DNA of 64,000 nt from Nitrosospira briensis C-128 (GTDB taxonomy: Bacteria > Pseudomonadota > Gammaproteobacteria > Burkholderiales > Nitrosomonadaceae), in the NCBI RefSeq assembly GCF_000619905.2, contig NZ_CP012371.1, positions 1,240,001-1,304,000 of the forward strand, in the 5' to 3' direction. Positions within the stretch are counted from its first letter, which is position 1, and each line of letters begins with the position of its first letter. The position numbers and the translations under genes were made by a program. This document shows positions 12,255 to 22,494 of the stretch, piece after piece. The notes beneath the pieces were generated by a model. That model saw only the letters and a list, made by a program, of their open reading frames with translations, searched no databases and was not told the DNA's origin.

Positions 12255-12330
12255 TGGTGGAGGTGAACGGGATCGAACCGATGACCCCCTGCTTGCAAAG
12301 CAGGTGCTCTCCCAACTGAGCTACACCCCC
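12255..12330 (-). tRNA. tRNA-Ala(TGC)
   Basis: A 76-base cloverleaf on the minus strand, starting GGGGGTGTAGCTCAG and ending in an encoded CCA. The anticodon stem-loop CTGCTTTGCAAGCAG contains anticodon TGC. It is in the 16S-23S spacer, the standard position, 6 bases from tRNA-Ile. Confidence 0.97.
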
Positions 12331-12336
12331 GTTAGT

Positions 12337-12413
<77 letters not shown>

Positions 12414-12494
12414 CGAACAGAGCCTGGAAACAAAGAGATGGGCTTTTGTCGTATTAGCCTATGGCTCCTTAGCCCCCTAGCTTTGCTTTTTAGA

Positions 12495-12520
12495 CAACCG
12501 ATAGGTTGTGAGCGCTTGAA
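12495..12520 (-). repeat. 16S rRNA processing stem, 3' arm (partner at 14232-14257)
   Basis: The spacer just after 16S is an imperfect inverted repeat of the leader segment 14232-14257: the blocks ttcaagcgc and cctatcgg in the leader pair with gcgcttgaa and ccgatagg here. This is the expected double-stranded RNase III site that releases pre-16S rRNA. Confidence 0.8.
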
Positions 12521-12533
12521 ACAGGAATTTCTC

Positions 12534-14073
<1,540 letters not shown>

Positions 14074-14189
14074 ATACTGGTAAAACTCTCGCTTGACGTA
14101 TTTCATGATTCCAGTTTCTATTCCGGGTTAACCAGAATATTCGCCGGAATCTTATTACATTGTGCGAGCACTTTGAATCTTGATTTTCC

Positions 14190-14221
14190 GGTCATATTCG
14201 CCTTGAAAGACGAATATGACC
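14190..14221 (-). other. Hairpin in the rRNA leader
   Basis: A perfect 11-base inverted repeat (ggtcatattcg / cgaatatgacc, arms 14190-14200 and 14211-14221) with a ten-base loop lies between boxA and 16S. It probably forms a stable leader hairpin; a role in antitermination or processing is a guess. Confidence 0.75.
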
Positions 14222-14260
14222 AGATGTCCCGATTCAAGCGCCCACACCTATCGGCTGTAA

Positions 14261-14274
14261 ATTTTTAAAGAGCG
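14261..14274 (-). promoter_or_regulatory. boxA-like antitermination site of the rRNA leader
   Basis: On the minus strand GCTCTTTAAAAATT closely resembles the boxA element (E. coli TGCTCTTTAACA) bound by NusB/NusE. It lies downstream of the rRNA promoter and upstream of 16S, where boxA is expected. Confidence 0.75.
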
Positions 14275-14314
14275 GTCTGTTTAGCGAACTTAAAGCTTCA
14301 CAGGGAAAGGCGGC

Positions 14315-14342
14315 ATTATACGGATACTAAAAGCAGAGTCAA
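14315..14342 (-). promoter_or_regulatory. Sigma-70 promoter of the rRNA operon
   Basis: On the minus strand TTGACT (14342-14337) and TATAAT (14320-14315) are separated by 16 bases: near-consensus -35 and perfect -10 boxes. Transcription would start about 240 bases upstream of mature 16S. It lies just after the tyrS stop codon. Confidence 0.88.
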
Positions 14343-14369
14343 GGGTTTATTTCAAACTTCTTTATTCTG

Positions 14370-15575
14370 CTAAGAGGAGATCGTTACCCTGGCGAATTTT
14401 CGCTTGCCTACTTGCACTACTGCGCTTTCACCACGACTCAACTTGATGGTCTTGTCGCTGACTTTTTCGCCATTCAATCTTACGCCACCTTGTTCGATCA
14501 GGCGTAGCGCTTCTGTGGTACTGGCGGTTAGTCCGGCTTGCTTGAGCAACTGTGTAATCGGCAACCCTTCAGCGTCAGTATACAACATCTTCTGAGGCAT
14601 GTCATCCGGCAATGCACCGCGCGTAAACCGCGCCTCGAAGTCGGCCAATGCCGATTCCGCGTCTTGTTTGCTGTGGAAGCGGGTAACGAGCTCTTGCGCA
14701 AACATCACTTTGATATCGCGCGGGTTGCGGCCGCTTCTCACTTCCTGCTGCCGCTGGCGAATGGTACTGACCGGCTCAAATGATAATAGCTCGATATATC
14801 GCCACATCAGCTCATCGGAAATCGACATGAGCTTGCCGAACATATCGGTGGGGTTCTCGGTAATGCCGATATAGTTGCCGGCTGATTTGGACATTTTGTT
14901 GATGCCGTCCAACCCTTCGAGAAGCGGCATGGTGATAATACACTGCGGTAATTGTCCGAAGTGCTTCTGCAATTCCCGGCCCATCAGCAAATTGAATTTC
15001 TGATCGGTGCCGCCCAGTTCGATGTCTGCCCCAAGCGCAACCGAATCGTAGCCCTGAATCAATGGATACAAAAATTCGTGAATAGCGATGGCCTTATTAC
15101 TTCGATAGCGTTTGCCGAAATCCTCACGCTCCAGCATGCGTGCAACAGTATGTGTCGCCGCCAGTTTGATCAGATCGGCGGCATTGAGCGTATCCATCCA
15201 GCTGGAATTGAATACCACCTCGGTCTGCTCGGGCCTGAGTATGCGAAAGACTTGATCCTGATAGGATTTGGCATTCTCGGCCACTTGCTCGCGAGAAAGA
15301 ACGGGGCGCGTCATATTCTTGCCGGTGGGATCACCGATCATGCCGGTAAAATCACCAATCAGGAATAGGGCATGGTGCCCTAAATCCTGTAGATGGCGAA
15401 TTTTGTTGAGCAGAACGGTATGACCCAGGTGCAGGTCCGGCGCTGTGGGATCAAACCCGGCCTTGACCCTGAGGGGGCGATTTAAAGCAAGCTTTTGCTC
15501 TAGTTCGTCTCCCGGCAGAATCTCGGTGCTACCACGCTTGATGATTTCCAGCTGTTCTGAAATTTGTGTTGTCAC
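14370..15575 (-). CDS. tyrS: Tyrosyl-tRNA synthetase
   Basis: A 401-residue class I synthetase that charges tRNA-Tyr. The HIGH-type motif HLGH is at about residues 49-52, KMSKS near 228-232 and an S4-like RNA-binding domain at the C-terminus ([17 protein letters not shown]). Length and the N-terminus ([17 protein letters not shown]) match the TyrS form common in proteobacteria. The start is GTG at 15575. It begins 18 bases after sodB in the same direction, so the two may be co-transcribed; the rRNA promoter is immediately downstream. Confidence 0.95.
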   Translation of the reverse strand: MTTQISEQLEIIKRGSTEILPGDELEQKLALNRPLRVKAGFDPTAPDLHLGHTVLLNKIRHLQDLGHHALFLIGDFTGMIGDPTGKNMTRPVLSREQVAENAKSYQDQVFRILRPEQTEVVFNSSWMDTLNAADLIKLAATHTVARMLEREDFGKRYRSNKAIAIHEFLYPLIQGYDSVALGADIELGGTDQKFNLLMGRELQKHFGQLPQCIITMPLLEGLDGINKMSKSAGNYIGITENPTDMFGKLMSISDELMWRYIELLSFEPVSTIRQRQQEVRSGRNPRDIKVMFAQELVTRFHSKQDAESALADFEARFTRGALPDDMPQKMLYTDAEGLPITQLLKQAGLTASTTEALRLIEQGGVRLNGEKVSDKTIKLSRGESAVVQVGKRKFARVTISS

Positions 15576-15593
15576 AGGAACGCCGGAAGTATA

Positions 15594-16211
15594 TTACCTA
15601 CAATTATCCGCTGCAAAGCCCCAATTGATCAGCTTATCCAGCACGGCATTAACATAATCCACGCGACGATTCTGATAATCAAGATAGTAGGCGTGTTCCC
15701 ACACGTCAATCGTCAATATGGGCTTTATTCCCTTGGTCAATGGCAGATCCGCATTGCCGGTCTTGCTGACCAGGAGTTTATCGCCATCCTGTACCAGCCA
15801 TGCCCAGCCGCTGCCAAACTGGGTTGTCGCCGCAGTCAGCAGTTCTTTCTTGCAAGCTTCGACGCTACCAAAAGATGCATCGATTTTTTGCTTCAACGCT
15901 GCCGGAGGCACACCGCCGCCTTTGGGCGTCAGGGAATTCCAGTAAAAAGTATGATTCCAGACCTGTGCTGCGTTATTGAAAATTCCGGCTTTGTCGGCCT
16001 TGCCTGCCACCGACGCAATAATCTCCTCCAAGGATAAATCCTCGAGCTCGGTCCCGGCTATCAGCTTGTTGAGGTTATCGACATAAGTCTTGTGATGCTT
16101 GCCATAGTGAAAACTCAGCGTATTTGCGGAAATGACGGGATCCAGCGCATTATCCGGATAGGGTAAAGGCGGCAGAACATGCGGCGCCCTTTCGGTCTTT
16201 TGGTTGCTCAT
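15594..16211 (-). CDS. sodB: Superoxide dismutase (Fe type)
   Basis: A 205-residue Fe/Mn-family superoxide dismutase that converts superoxide to oxygen and peroxide in the cytoplasm. Metal ligands are visible: His in [10 protein letters not shown] (about residue 35), His in VWNHTFYW, and Asp and His in [28 protein letters not shown] and FGSGWAWLV are typical of the iron form. The start at 16211 has GGAGC upstream; the longer frame beginning at 16325 was rejected. It is upstream of tyrS. Confidence 0.93.
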   Translation of the reverse strand: MSNQKTERAPHVLPPLPYPDNALDPVISANTLSFHYGKHHKTYVDNLNKLIAGTELEDLSLEEIIASVAGKADKAGIFNNAAQVWNHTFYWNSLTPKGGGVPPAALKQKIDASFGSVEACKKELLTAATTQFGSGWAWLVQDGDKLLVSKTGNADLPLTKGIKPILTIDVWEHAYYLDYQNRRVDYVNAVLDKLINWGFAADNCR

Positions 16212-16888
16212 GATTTTTGCTCCTTGTGTGGTGACATAAAAACCGATCCGTTCCCCTTTACGAAATACCGGGTGGTAAATTATTTCCGGGGAAATGAATA
16301 AAACCGATTGATACGCTATTACCAAGATGACCTGAGAACAACGCGTTCTGATTCAGTTCGCGGGACCATTATGGACAATGGCCGATCGAAAAGGGAATCG
16401 AGGTTGGCTTCGGTATAGCTGGATCAGGCGGTAACACTTATAGGCAGTATATCCGAAATAAGCGGAACATAGCTCGCTGCTGTTCGACAGCATACGGAGC
16501 TGAGGCGTCAGCAGATCAGTCCGCCGTCTCATTTTCCGGTCTTCTAACTTGATCACTGGCATCTTGCAGAGAGCAGGTAGAGATCTAATGCTTCATTCAG
16601 GTATTACTGTCCAAATCCGTCGATGGCCAGACGCGGGAATCAAATAGCGGGTGAAGCCAGCCGAAATCACGTCATGAACGCAACCGGGGATATGTGGTGA
16701 AAGACTTGGGAAGGTGAATCATTCAGAGAGAGATCGAGCCAGGAATTGAAAGGCCCGAGCCTGGATGATGAGAAATTTCAATCAATGCGCGAGGTGAAAA
16801 CCGTCCGGAAATCACCCCGCAATGAGCAGATGGTTGCAATTACCTCACCTGTGTTGGAATGCGCCAAAAACCCGTTGCCTATCGGGCG
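16212..16888. other. 677-base region without a recognisable gene
   Basis: Only short open frames occur here, none with a recognisable family or a good ribosome-binding site. The sodB promoter should lie near 16220-16330, but no clear boxes were identified. I see no repeat or RNA gene. Confidence 0.4.
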
Positions 16889-17320
16889 CTATGCACCTTG
16901 GAGTTCAACCAGTTGCCTGTCGGGATAGCGCTCTATCTGATATCTCAGCCACAGCCTGCCACCGATATGCAATGCCAGCATATCGGCGTTGAACTGCAGA
17001 TCCCGGTTTTCCATCTCACTGGTGGTTTCGCGAAAAAGTTGAAGCCACCGCTCAAATAATTCGGCAGTCAGGCCGGGCAGAGCCACGTGCTTGGGCATGG
17101 GGGCACCGCGAAAATGGCTCGTTCCGCGCAGCTTCATCGACCAGAAATTGATCATCTGCACAAAATGTGCATCCCAGTTGGTAACATGCGCTTCGAAAAT
17201 CGGGCCCAGTAACGGGTCTTTTCTGGCTCTTCCGTAAAAGGCATGAACCAGCCGAGAAATTTCCTCTTCGGTACACAAGTCAGGATAGGGTGCTATAAAC
17301 TCTGGTTGTGGCGTAGTCAT
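16889..17320 (-). CDS. Group III truncated haemoglobin
   Basis: A 143-residue globin of the truncated group III (TrHbP) family: FYGRARKDPLLGPIFEAHV, a WDAHFVQMINFWSMKLRGT block, RGAPMPKH with the probable proximal haem histidine near residue 78, and a C-terminal RLWLRYQIE. Such proteins bind oxygen or nitric oxide and are often linked to NO handling or microaerobic life; the precise role here is not known. The start at 17320 is the first ATG of the conserved region but has a weak ribosome-binding site. The frame opens further upstream to 17452 with no globin resemblance. Confidence 0.88.
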   Translation of the reverse strand: MTTPQPEFIAPYPDLCTEEEISRLVHAFYGRARKDPLLGPIFEAHVTNWDAHFVQMINFWSMKLRGTSHFRGAPMPKHVALPGLTAELFERWLQLFRETTSEMENRDLQFNADMLALHIGGRLWLRYQIERYPDRQLVELQGA

Positions 17321-17551
17321 AGTAGTCAGAAAATAATAAATATCATTACCGCAGCTATATGGCGGGGTCGCTGGCTTAGGGTTCCCAGGTAAAAACGGGC
17401 GCGAGGATTGAAAATTGCAATTTCGTACTTTAGGCAACATTCTATGTGACAAGTTTGCCTGAGTAAAGAGTCAATGCGGGTTTACCACATCTTCAAAATG
17501 ATTCCGGTCCGTTTAATATCAAAAGAATACCCGAACTGGAAGAATTTAAAT

Positions 17552-18511
17552 CTAGAACACGCCATCCCTGGATACCCCATCGCACCTTAGCATTACCCGC
17601 AATGTTTGCAGTGCTTCCAGCTGAATCTGGCGCACGCGTTCCCGTGTGAGATCGAGATTCGTCGCCAATTGCTCCAGTGTCTGGATTTCGTATCCATTAA
17701 GGCCGTAGCGCTTTTCAATGATGAGCCGTTGCTTATCATTCAACCGGTTAAGCCATTCCTGAATGCGACATTTGATCTCAGACTGTTCCACCATATGGTC
17801 GGGGCCGGGATTGTTATCGTCGGCGATCGCATCACCAATGGATAATAATGGATCGACATCAAGCGGCGCATCCAATGACATCATGCTCATGTTCAAGGAC
17901 AACATTCTTTGCACTTCCTTGACGGGACGTCCGAGTAAATGCGCTACATCCTCCGGTTTGGGCTCCTTTCCCGTATGCGCTTCCAGATGACGGGCGGCGT
18001 GTAAAATGATATTCAAGTCTTTGATGACGTGCACCGGCAAACGGATGGTTCGCGACTGATTCATGATGCACCGTTCGATGTTCTGCCGTATCCACCAGGT
18101 GGCGTACGTCGAAAAACGAAATCCACGCTCCGGATCGAACTTGTCCAGTGCATGCATCATGCCCATATTTCCTTCTTCGATCAGGTCCAGTAATGCGACG
18201 CCATGTTTGGTATAGTGTTTTGCGATATTGACCACCAAACGCAGGTTGCACTCAATCATTTTCTGACGCGCATCAAAATCATTCTGCCGGACCAGGCGTG
18301 TCAATTTCGCCTCTTCCTTCGCACTCAACAGCGCATTGTGCCCGATATCATTGAAGTAGATCTGGGTGACATCAGTCAGGAGGAAGTCGCTTGGAGGTTC
18401 GGCGCTCGCGCTGGCGGGCGCTTCGGAAATTTCAAGAATATCATCGGGATCCACAGGATCCATCTTGTCAAAGGATTCCTCGTCCTCGGTATACTGTAGC
18501 TGATTCATCAT
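17552..18511 (-). CDS. rpoS: RNA polymerase sigma factor RpoS
   Basis: A 319-residue sigma-70-family factor for stationary phase and general stress. Region 1.2 is [19 protein letters not shown]. Region 2 contains [20 protein letters not shown] and the -10-binding [18 protein letters not shown]. Region 3 starts at [14 protein letters not shown]. Region 4.2 is [19 protein letters not shown]. There is no long 1.1 region, separating it from RpoD. It lies four bases after nlpD in the standard nlpD-rpoS arrangement, where in other bacteria the major rpoS promoter lies inside nlpD. Confidence 0.95.
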   Translation of the reverse strand: MMNQLQYTEDEESFDKMDPVDPDDILEISEAPASASAEPPSDFLLTDVTQIYFNDIGHNALLSAKEEAKLTRLVRQNDFDARQKMIECNLRLVVNIAKHYTKHGVALLDLIEEGNMGMMHALDKFDPERGFRFSTYATWWIRQNIERCIMNQSRTIRLPVHVIKDLNIILHAARHLEAHTGKEPKPEDVAHLLGRPVKEVQRMLSLNMSMMSLDAPLDVDPLLSIGDAIADDNNPGPDHMVEQSEIKCRIQEWLNRLNDKQRLIIEKRYGLNGYEIQTLEQLATNLDLTRERVRQIQLEALQTLRVMLRCDGVSRDGVF

Positions 18512-18515
18512 GGGC

Positions 18516-19484
18516 TCATCCTGATATTCCGGGTAAATGTTTCAAGGGGTCAACCGGTTTTCCATTCTTGCGAATTTCAAAATGAAGTTTTACCAGACTT
18601 GCGTCGGTATTTCCCATCTCGGCGATCTTCTGGCCTTTTACTACTGTTTGTCCTTCTTTCACCAGAATCTTGCTGTTGTGAGCATAGGCGCTGAGGTAAG
18701 TATTGTTATGCTTGATAATGATAAGCTTGCCGTAACCGCGCAGTCCGGCACCGCTATAGACCACCTTGCCATTGGCGGATGCGGCTACTGCCTGGCCGGC
18801 ATTACCTGAAATATCGATCCCTTTCGAACTTTCCGAGAAAACGCCCAATATTTTGCCCCTGGTTGGCCAGATCCAGTCGACGCGATCGCCGTCATTGGGA
18901 TCTTCTGCTGCTGGAGGTATTGGATTAATTTCGGTACCGGTATTCTTCTCGGTCATCGGGTCGACTTTTACCGGCACCACCAAGGGGGGTGCGCCCGGTA
19001 AGCCTTTCAATTGTGCGACGGCCTGATCCGAATAAGGTAGTTTGAACCCCCTGGGTTCTGTTTTCAGCTTATCCGTGCTGGCCTGGGGCTTTGCTCCGTT
19101 TGGGGAGACGATGACAGGTGTGGTTACGACCGGGGATGGCAGCGTCGTTTCCCGGATGGGAAATAACGATGGCTGTGCCAGCAGGGAAGGCGAGGATAAG
19201 TAAAGTTGCTGTCCGACATGAATGGCGCCCGGATCCGAAATATTATTCCACTCCGCCAAACTCTTCTGATCGATGCCATGGCTGAGCGCGATGCTGTACA
19301 GCGTGTCACCTTTTTTTATGATGTATGCATCAGGTCGCCGGGTGGATACCTCGGAACCGGCATTTTCCGGCTCTACCGTCGCGCGATCGACTACCGGCGC
19401 GCGATTAGGCGTAGATTCACAACCCGTAACCAGAAGGCATAACACGAGAAGCGGGCAATAGGCTGAAGAAAAAAAACTGCTCAT
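18516..19484 (-). CDS. nlpD: Murein hydrolase activator NlpD (LysM and LytM-like lipoprotein)
   Basis: A 322-residue outer-membrane lipoprotein. Lipobox LVTGC places the lipidated cysteine at about residue 22. A LysM domain spans ~51-97 ([17 protein letters not shown]), followed by a Pro-rich linker, and an M23/LytM domain from ~207 to the end ([27 protein letters not shown]). Metal-binding histidines of active LytM peptidases are missing (SKGID instead of HxGxD, KLHFE instead of HLHFE). It is therefore expected to activate an amidase rather than cut peptidoglycan itself. The start at 19484 fits the signal peptide, although the frame extends upstream to 19568. Confidence 0.88.
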   Translation of the reverse strand: MSSFFSSAYCPLLVLCLLVTGCESTPNRAPVVDRATVEPENAGSEVSTRRPDAYIIKKGDTLYSIALSHGIDQKSLAEWNNISDPGAIHVGQQLYLSSPSLLAQPSLFPIRETTLPSPVVTTPVIVSPNGAKPQASTDKLKTEPRGFKLPYSDQAVAQLKGLPGAPPLVVPVKVDPMTEKNTGTEINPIPPAAEDPNDGDRVDWIWPTRGKILGVFSESSKGIDISGNAGQAVAASANGKVVYSGAGLRGYGKLIIIKHNNTYLSAYAHNSKILVKEGQTVVKGQKIAEMGNTDASLVKLHFEIRKNGKPVDPLKHLPGISG

Positions 19485-19591
19485 ACGAAATGAACGACGC
19501 CCCCTGAAAAATTCGCGGCACAATGCATCACTGCTCAAATACTTCTGCCTGATCCTCGCACGCCTCATTCCCGTCTCTTATTTTGCATCGT

Positions 19592-20254
19592 TTAACGTTT
19601 CCAGATTCCGGGTACTATCGGAACAAACCTGACCTCGTCAAGCATTGTCTCAGTATAACCCTGCAAATTACGTTCGATAACGCACAGATACTGGTCCTGG
19701 CTTCCCTTGGGAAAAACTATCCTGCCGCGAATCGCCAGCTGTTCAAGTAATGTTGCTGGAATATGTGTAGCCGCGGCGGTAAAGATAATGCCATCGAACG
19801 GTGCGGACTCGGGCAACCCGAGCAACCCGTCAGCATGCTTCAGACGGACATTGTTGAGGCGCAGTTGTCGCAAACGAGTGCGGGTGCGGGTAAGCAAGGG
19901 CCCGACTCTCTCGATCGAATAAACCTCCCGCACAAACTGCGCCAGTACAGCGGTCTGGTAGCCGCAGCCCGAACCGATCTCAAGCACCTTGTCTAGGCCT
20001 GAACCCGCGCGCAGCAGCTCACTCATACGCGCCACGGTAAATGGACTCGAAATGGTCTGACCGAAATTGATAGGCAATGCCACGTCGTCATAAGCACGGT
20101 TTGCCAGGATTTCCTCGACGAAGATGTGCCGGGGAACGACGCTCATTGCCGCCAGCACCACTTCATCAACGATGCCCCGCGCGCGCAGACGCTCGATCAT
20201 GCGCGCACGGGTACGCGCCGACGTCATGCCGATACCGGAGTAGTGGGTGTTCAA
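19592..20254 (-). CDS. pcm: Protein-L-isoaspartate O-methyltransferase
   Basis: A 220-residue SAM-dependent enzyme that repairs isoaspartyl residues in aged proteins. Motifs seen: PRHIFVEE, LPINFGQTISSPFTVARM, the SAM-binding VLEIGSGCGYQTAVL, and VPIVPGIWK near the C-terminus. The frame starts at TTG 20254, and its N-terminal GIGMTSARTRARM is family-like; ATG at 20227 is an alternative, and neither has a strong ribosome-binding site. It sits between surE and nlpD, the conserved stationary-phase arrangement. Confidence 0.92.
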   Translation of the reverse strand: MNTHYSGIGMTSARTRARMIERLRARGIVDEVVLAAMSVVPRHIFVEEILANRAYDDVALPINFGQTISSPFTVARMSELLRAGSGLDKVLEIGSGCGYQTAVLAQFVREVYSIERVGPLLTRTRTRLRQLRLNNVRLKHADGLLGLPESAPFDGIIFTAAATHIPATLLEQLAIRGRIVFPKGSQDQYLCVIERNLQGYTETMLDEVRFVPIVPGIWKR

Positions 20255-20314
20255 ATTAGCGATACCTTGAACAGGTGGTGTTCAACCATGCACAATAACC
20301 GAAATGCTGTGCTG

Positions 20315-21055
20315 CTATTTCAACCACTCTTTTACGGCATCCAACTGCCCATATCGTGTCAAGTCAATTTGCAGCGGGGTCACCGATACACGGTTACGCT
20401 GAATGGCAAGAAAATCCGTGCCCTCTCCCGCATCCTGAGCAGGCCCGGCTGCGCCTACCCAGTAAACGGTATTCCCGCGCGGGCTCCGCGATTTGACCAC
20501 GGGCTCCGCCTTATGCCGACGGCCAAGCCGGGTAACCTCCATGCCTTGCAATTCGTCGTACGGGATGTCGGGCACATTGATGTTCAGCAATACCGTCCCG
20601 TGAAGCTTGTCGTTTTGGAAACGTTGCACTATTTCAGTCGCTATACGTGCCGCGGTGGAGAAATTACCGGTGGAAAAGCTGGCAAGAGAGACGGCAATAG
20701 AAGGGATGCCCAGCAGGAAACCCTCCGTCGCAGCAGCTACGGTACCGGAATAAATCGTGTCGTCACCCATGTTGGCGCCATCATTTATCCCGGACACCAC
20801 CATATCCGGCAATGTGTCGAGCATACCGGTGACAGCCAGGTGCACGCAATCCGTGGGCGTGCCATTGACATAAAAGAATCCATTATGGGATTTGCGGAGA
20901 CTCAGGGGCCGATCGAGCGTAAGAGAGTTGCTGGCGCCACTCCGGTCGCGTTCCGGCGCAACCACGATGATATCTGCAATAACGGAAAGCGCTTCGGCGA
21001 GACAGGCGAGACCTGGCGCAAAATACCCATCGTCGTTACTGAGCAATATGCGCAT
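20315..21055 (-). CDS. surE: 5'-nucleotidase / survival protein SurE
   Basis: A 246-residue metal-dependent nucleoside-monophosphate phosphatase. The N-terminal [16 protein letters not shown] carries the paired aspartates that bind metal, followed by [31 protein letters not shown] and [20 protein letters not shown], all SurE hallmarks. The start at 21055 opens directly on the conserved motif; the frame extends 22 codons further through the neighbouring repeat element and was not used. It forms a stress-repair group with pcm, nlpD and rpoS. Confidence 0.94.
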   Translation of the reverse strand: MRILLSNDDGYFAPGLACLAEALSVIADIIVVAPERDRSGASNSLTLDRPLSLRKSHNGFFYVNGTPTDCVHLAVTGMLDTLPDMVVSGINDGANMGDDTIYSGTVAAATEGFLLGIPSIAVSLASFSTGNFSTAARIATEIVQRFQNDKLHGTVLLNINVPDIPYDELQGMEVTRLGRRHKAEPVVKSRSPRGNTVYWVGAAGPAQDAGEGTDFLAIQRNRVSVTPLQIDLTRYGQLDAVKEWLK

Positions 21056-21087
21056 TCGAACAGTTACCCAAGTAATTTTTTTGCCTA

Positions 21088-21249
21088 GCAGCCTGTCGGA
21101 TTTAAAGGAAATCGGCTGCAAAAGCGTCTGGGCGGTTCATATTTCGCCGCTTTTTCGACCAATAGAATAACTATTGGCCTTCAAAATCCGCAAAATCTGC
21201 CCTCACCCAGTCCCTTTTTCGCTGCGATTCTTCAAGCCCGACAGGCTGC
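21088..21249 (+). repeat. 162-base element with terminal inverted repeats, copy A
   Basis: Bounded by a perfect 12-base terminal inverted repeat (gcagcctgtcgg / ccgacaggctgc). A second copy lies inverted at 29997-30159 and is similar along nearly its whole length, by eye over 80 percent identical. It has no plausible gene and resembles a miniature inverted-repeat transposable element. It lies upstream of surE, so any regulatory effect would be on that gene. Confidence 0.85.
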
Positions 21250-21326
21250 CAGCGGGAGAAAAACATTCGCAAGCGGTGCTGATAAACCCGCAATATGCGA
21301 CAGAATCAATCAACCCGTAAGCTTGA

Positions 21327-21404
<78 letters not shown>

Positions 21405-21504
21405 AACATGGAATTATAACAACAAGCCAAGAGGTTAGGAACCTTAGAAATTGCTATTGCTGCTTTATGACCCGTAGAGCGAGAGCGGGACCACAGAAAA
21501 TGGA

Positions 21505-21885
21505 TCAAGATTGAAGTAATGACACGACACTTTTGATTTCATCTCTCAATAGCGCCAGATCGACTGATGAGGGATGTGGGGCAATCGAATCGGAAACAGG
21601 AAGAGCTGCCTCGGCCATACCCAGCCCCAAACGGCTGCGAGCGCCATGAATGGTGAAACCGTGTTCGTAGAGCAACTCCCGGATGCGACGAATCAGCAGT
21701 ACTTCATGGTGCTGATAATAGCGGCGGTTGCCACGCCGCTTGACGGGCTTCAACTGTGTAAATTCCTGTTCCCAATACCGCAACACATGTGGCTTAACGC
21801 CACATAACTCGCTGACTTCGCCAATAGTGAAGTAACGCTTCGTCGGAATGGGCGGCAGAGCGTTGCTAGGTGTTACGTTTTCCAT
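21505..21885 (-). CDS. MerR-family transcriptional regulator
   Basis: A 126-residue DNA-binding protein with an N-terminal MerR helix-turn-helix: [26 protein letters not shown] followed by the wing [21 protein letters not shown] short C-terminal helix ([15 protein letters not shown]) could dimerise. No metal-binding cysteine pair typical of metal sensors is seen. It overlaps the 3' end of ihfA by 20 bases; this ihfA-merR pair is common in betaproteobacteria, but the regulator's targets are unknown. Confidence 0.88.
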   Translation of the reverse strand: MENVTPSNALPPIPTKRYFTIGEVSELCGVKPHVLRYWEQEFTQLKPVKRRGNRRYYQHHEVLLIRRIRELLYEHGFTIHGARSRLGLGMAEAALPVSDSIAPHPSSVDLALLRDEIKSVVSLLQS

Positions 21886-22171
21886 CGTGATTTTCTTCCA
21901 CCATTGCCTTCAATTTCTGACTGGCGTGAAAAGTGACTACTCTTCTGGCAGTAATGGGAATCTCTTCTCCTGTCTTGGGGTTGCGGCCAGGACGTTGCGG
22001 CTTGTCGCGCAGCTGGAAATTGCCGAAGCCGGAAAGCTTGACGCCATCGCCATTTTGCAGGGCAACGCGAACCTCCTCGTAAAAGGATTCCACCATGTCT
22101 TTGGCTTCGCGCTTGTTGAGCCCGACTTTTTCAAAAAGCAAATCCGCCAGCTCGGCCTTTGTTAAGGTCAT
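21866..22171 (-). CDS. ihfA: Integration host factor subunit alpha
   Basis: A 101-residue DNA-bending protein of the HU/IHF family. [20 protein letters not shown] opens the helical part and the flexible arm contains [20 protein letters not shown]. With IhfB it bends DNA at specific sites in recombination and regulation. The start at 22171 has AGGGAG upstream; an upstream extension of the frame was rejected. It lies downstream of pheST, as in many proteobacteria, but with a 320-base gap. Confidence 0.94.
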   Translation of the reverse strand: MTLTKAELADLLFEKVGLNKREAKDMVESFYEEVRVALQNGDGVKLSGFGNFQLRDKPQRPGRNPKTGEEIPITARRVVTFHASQKLKAMVEENHDGKRNT

Positions 22172-22494
22172 AGTCTCCCTCACCTGTTTAGTTACTTTCA
22201 AACCTGGTAGCCTCTGAATAATTTCCGGGGAGCATTCAGTGGCCGCTGAGTTGGCAAAACGAAATATCACAAGACGCCGTGGTTACCTGGGCCTATGGCC
22301 TGCAAACATAATACGGGTATTCGATCCACTGGCGCAGGCATCCGACGGTTTGGCACCCTATGGGGTGGCGAAGCCGAATCATTCGCGCTCCGCCTCCGGC
22401 CATCGTCTCCCTATCTTGGGATCTCTACGAATCCGGTGCCACTGCGAATCACTATCGGTTCGCACAGTAGCCCCTGGTCATTACTCTGCTTTAA
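22172..22494. other. 323-base gap between ihfA and pheT
   Basis: No recognisable gene or RNA. A plus-strand frame crosses it and continues into pheT antisense, without family resemblance. An ihfA promoter may lie here, since the gap is large for a co-transcribed pair. Confidence 0.35.

Noticed and set aside
20126-21088. 320-codon frame antisense to surE
   Set aside because: surE is complete with catalytic motifs on the other strand; the antisense frame has no domain.
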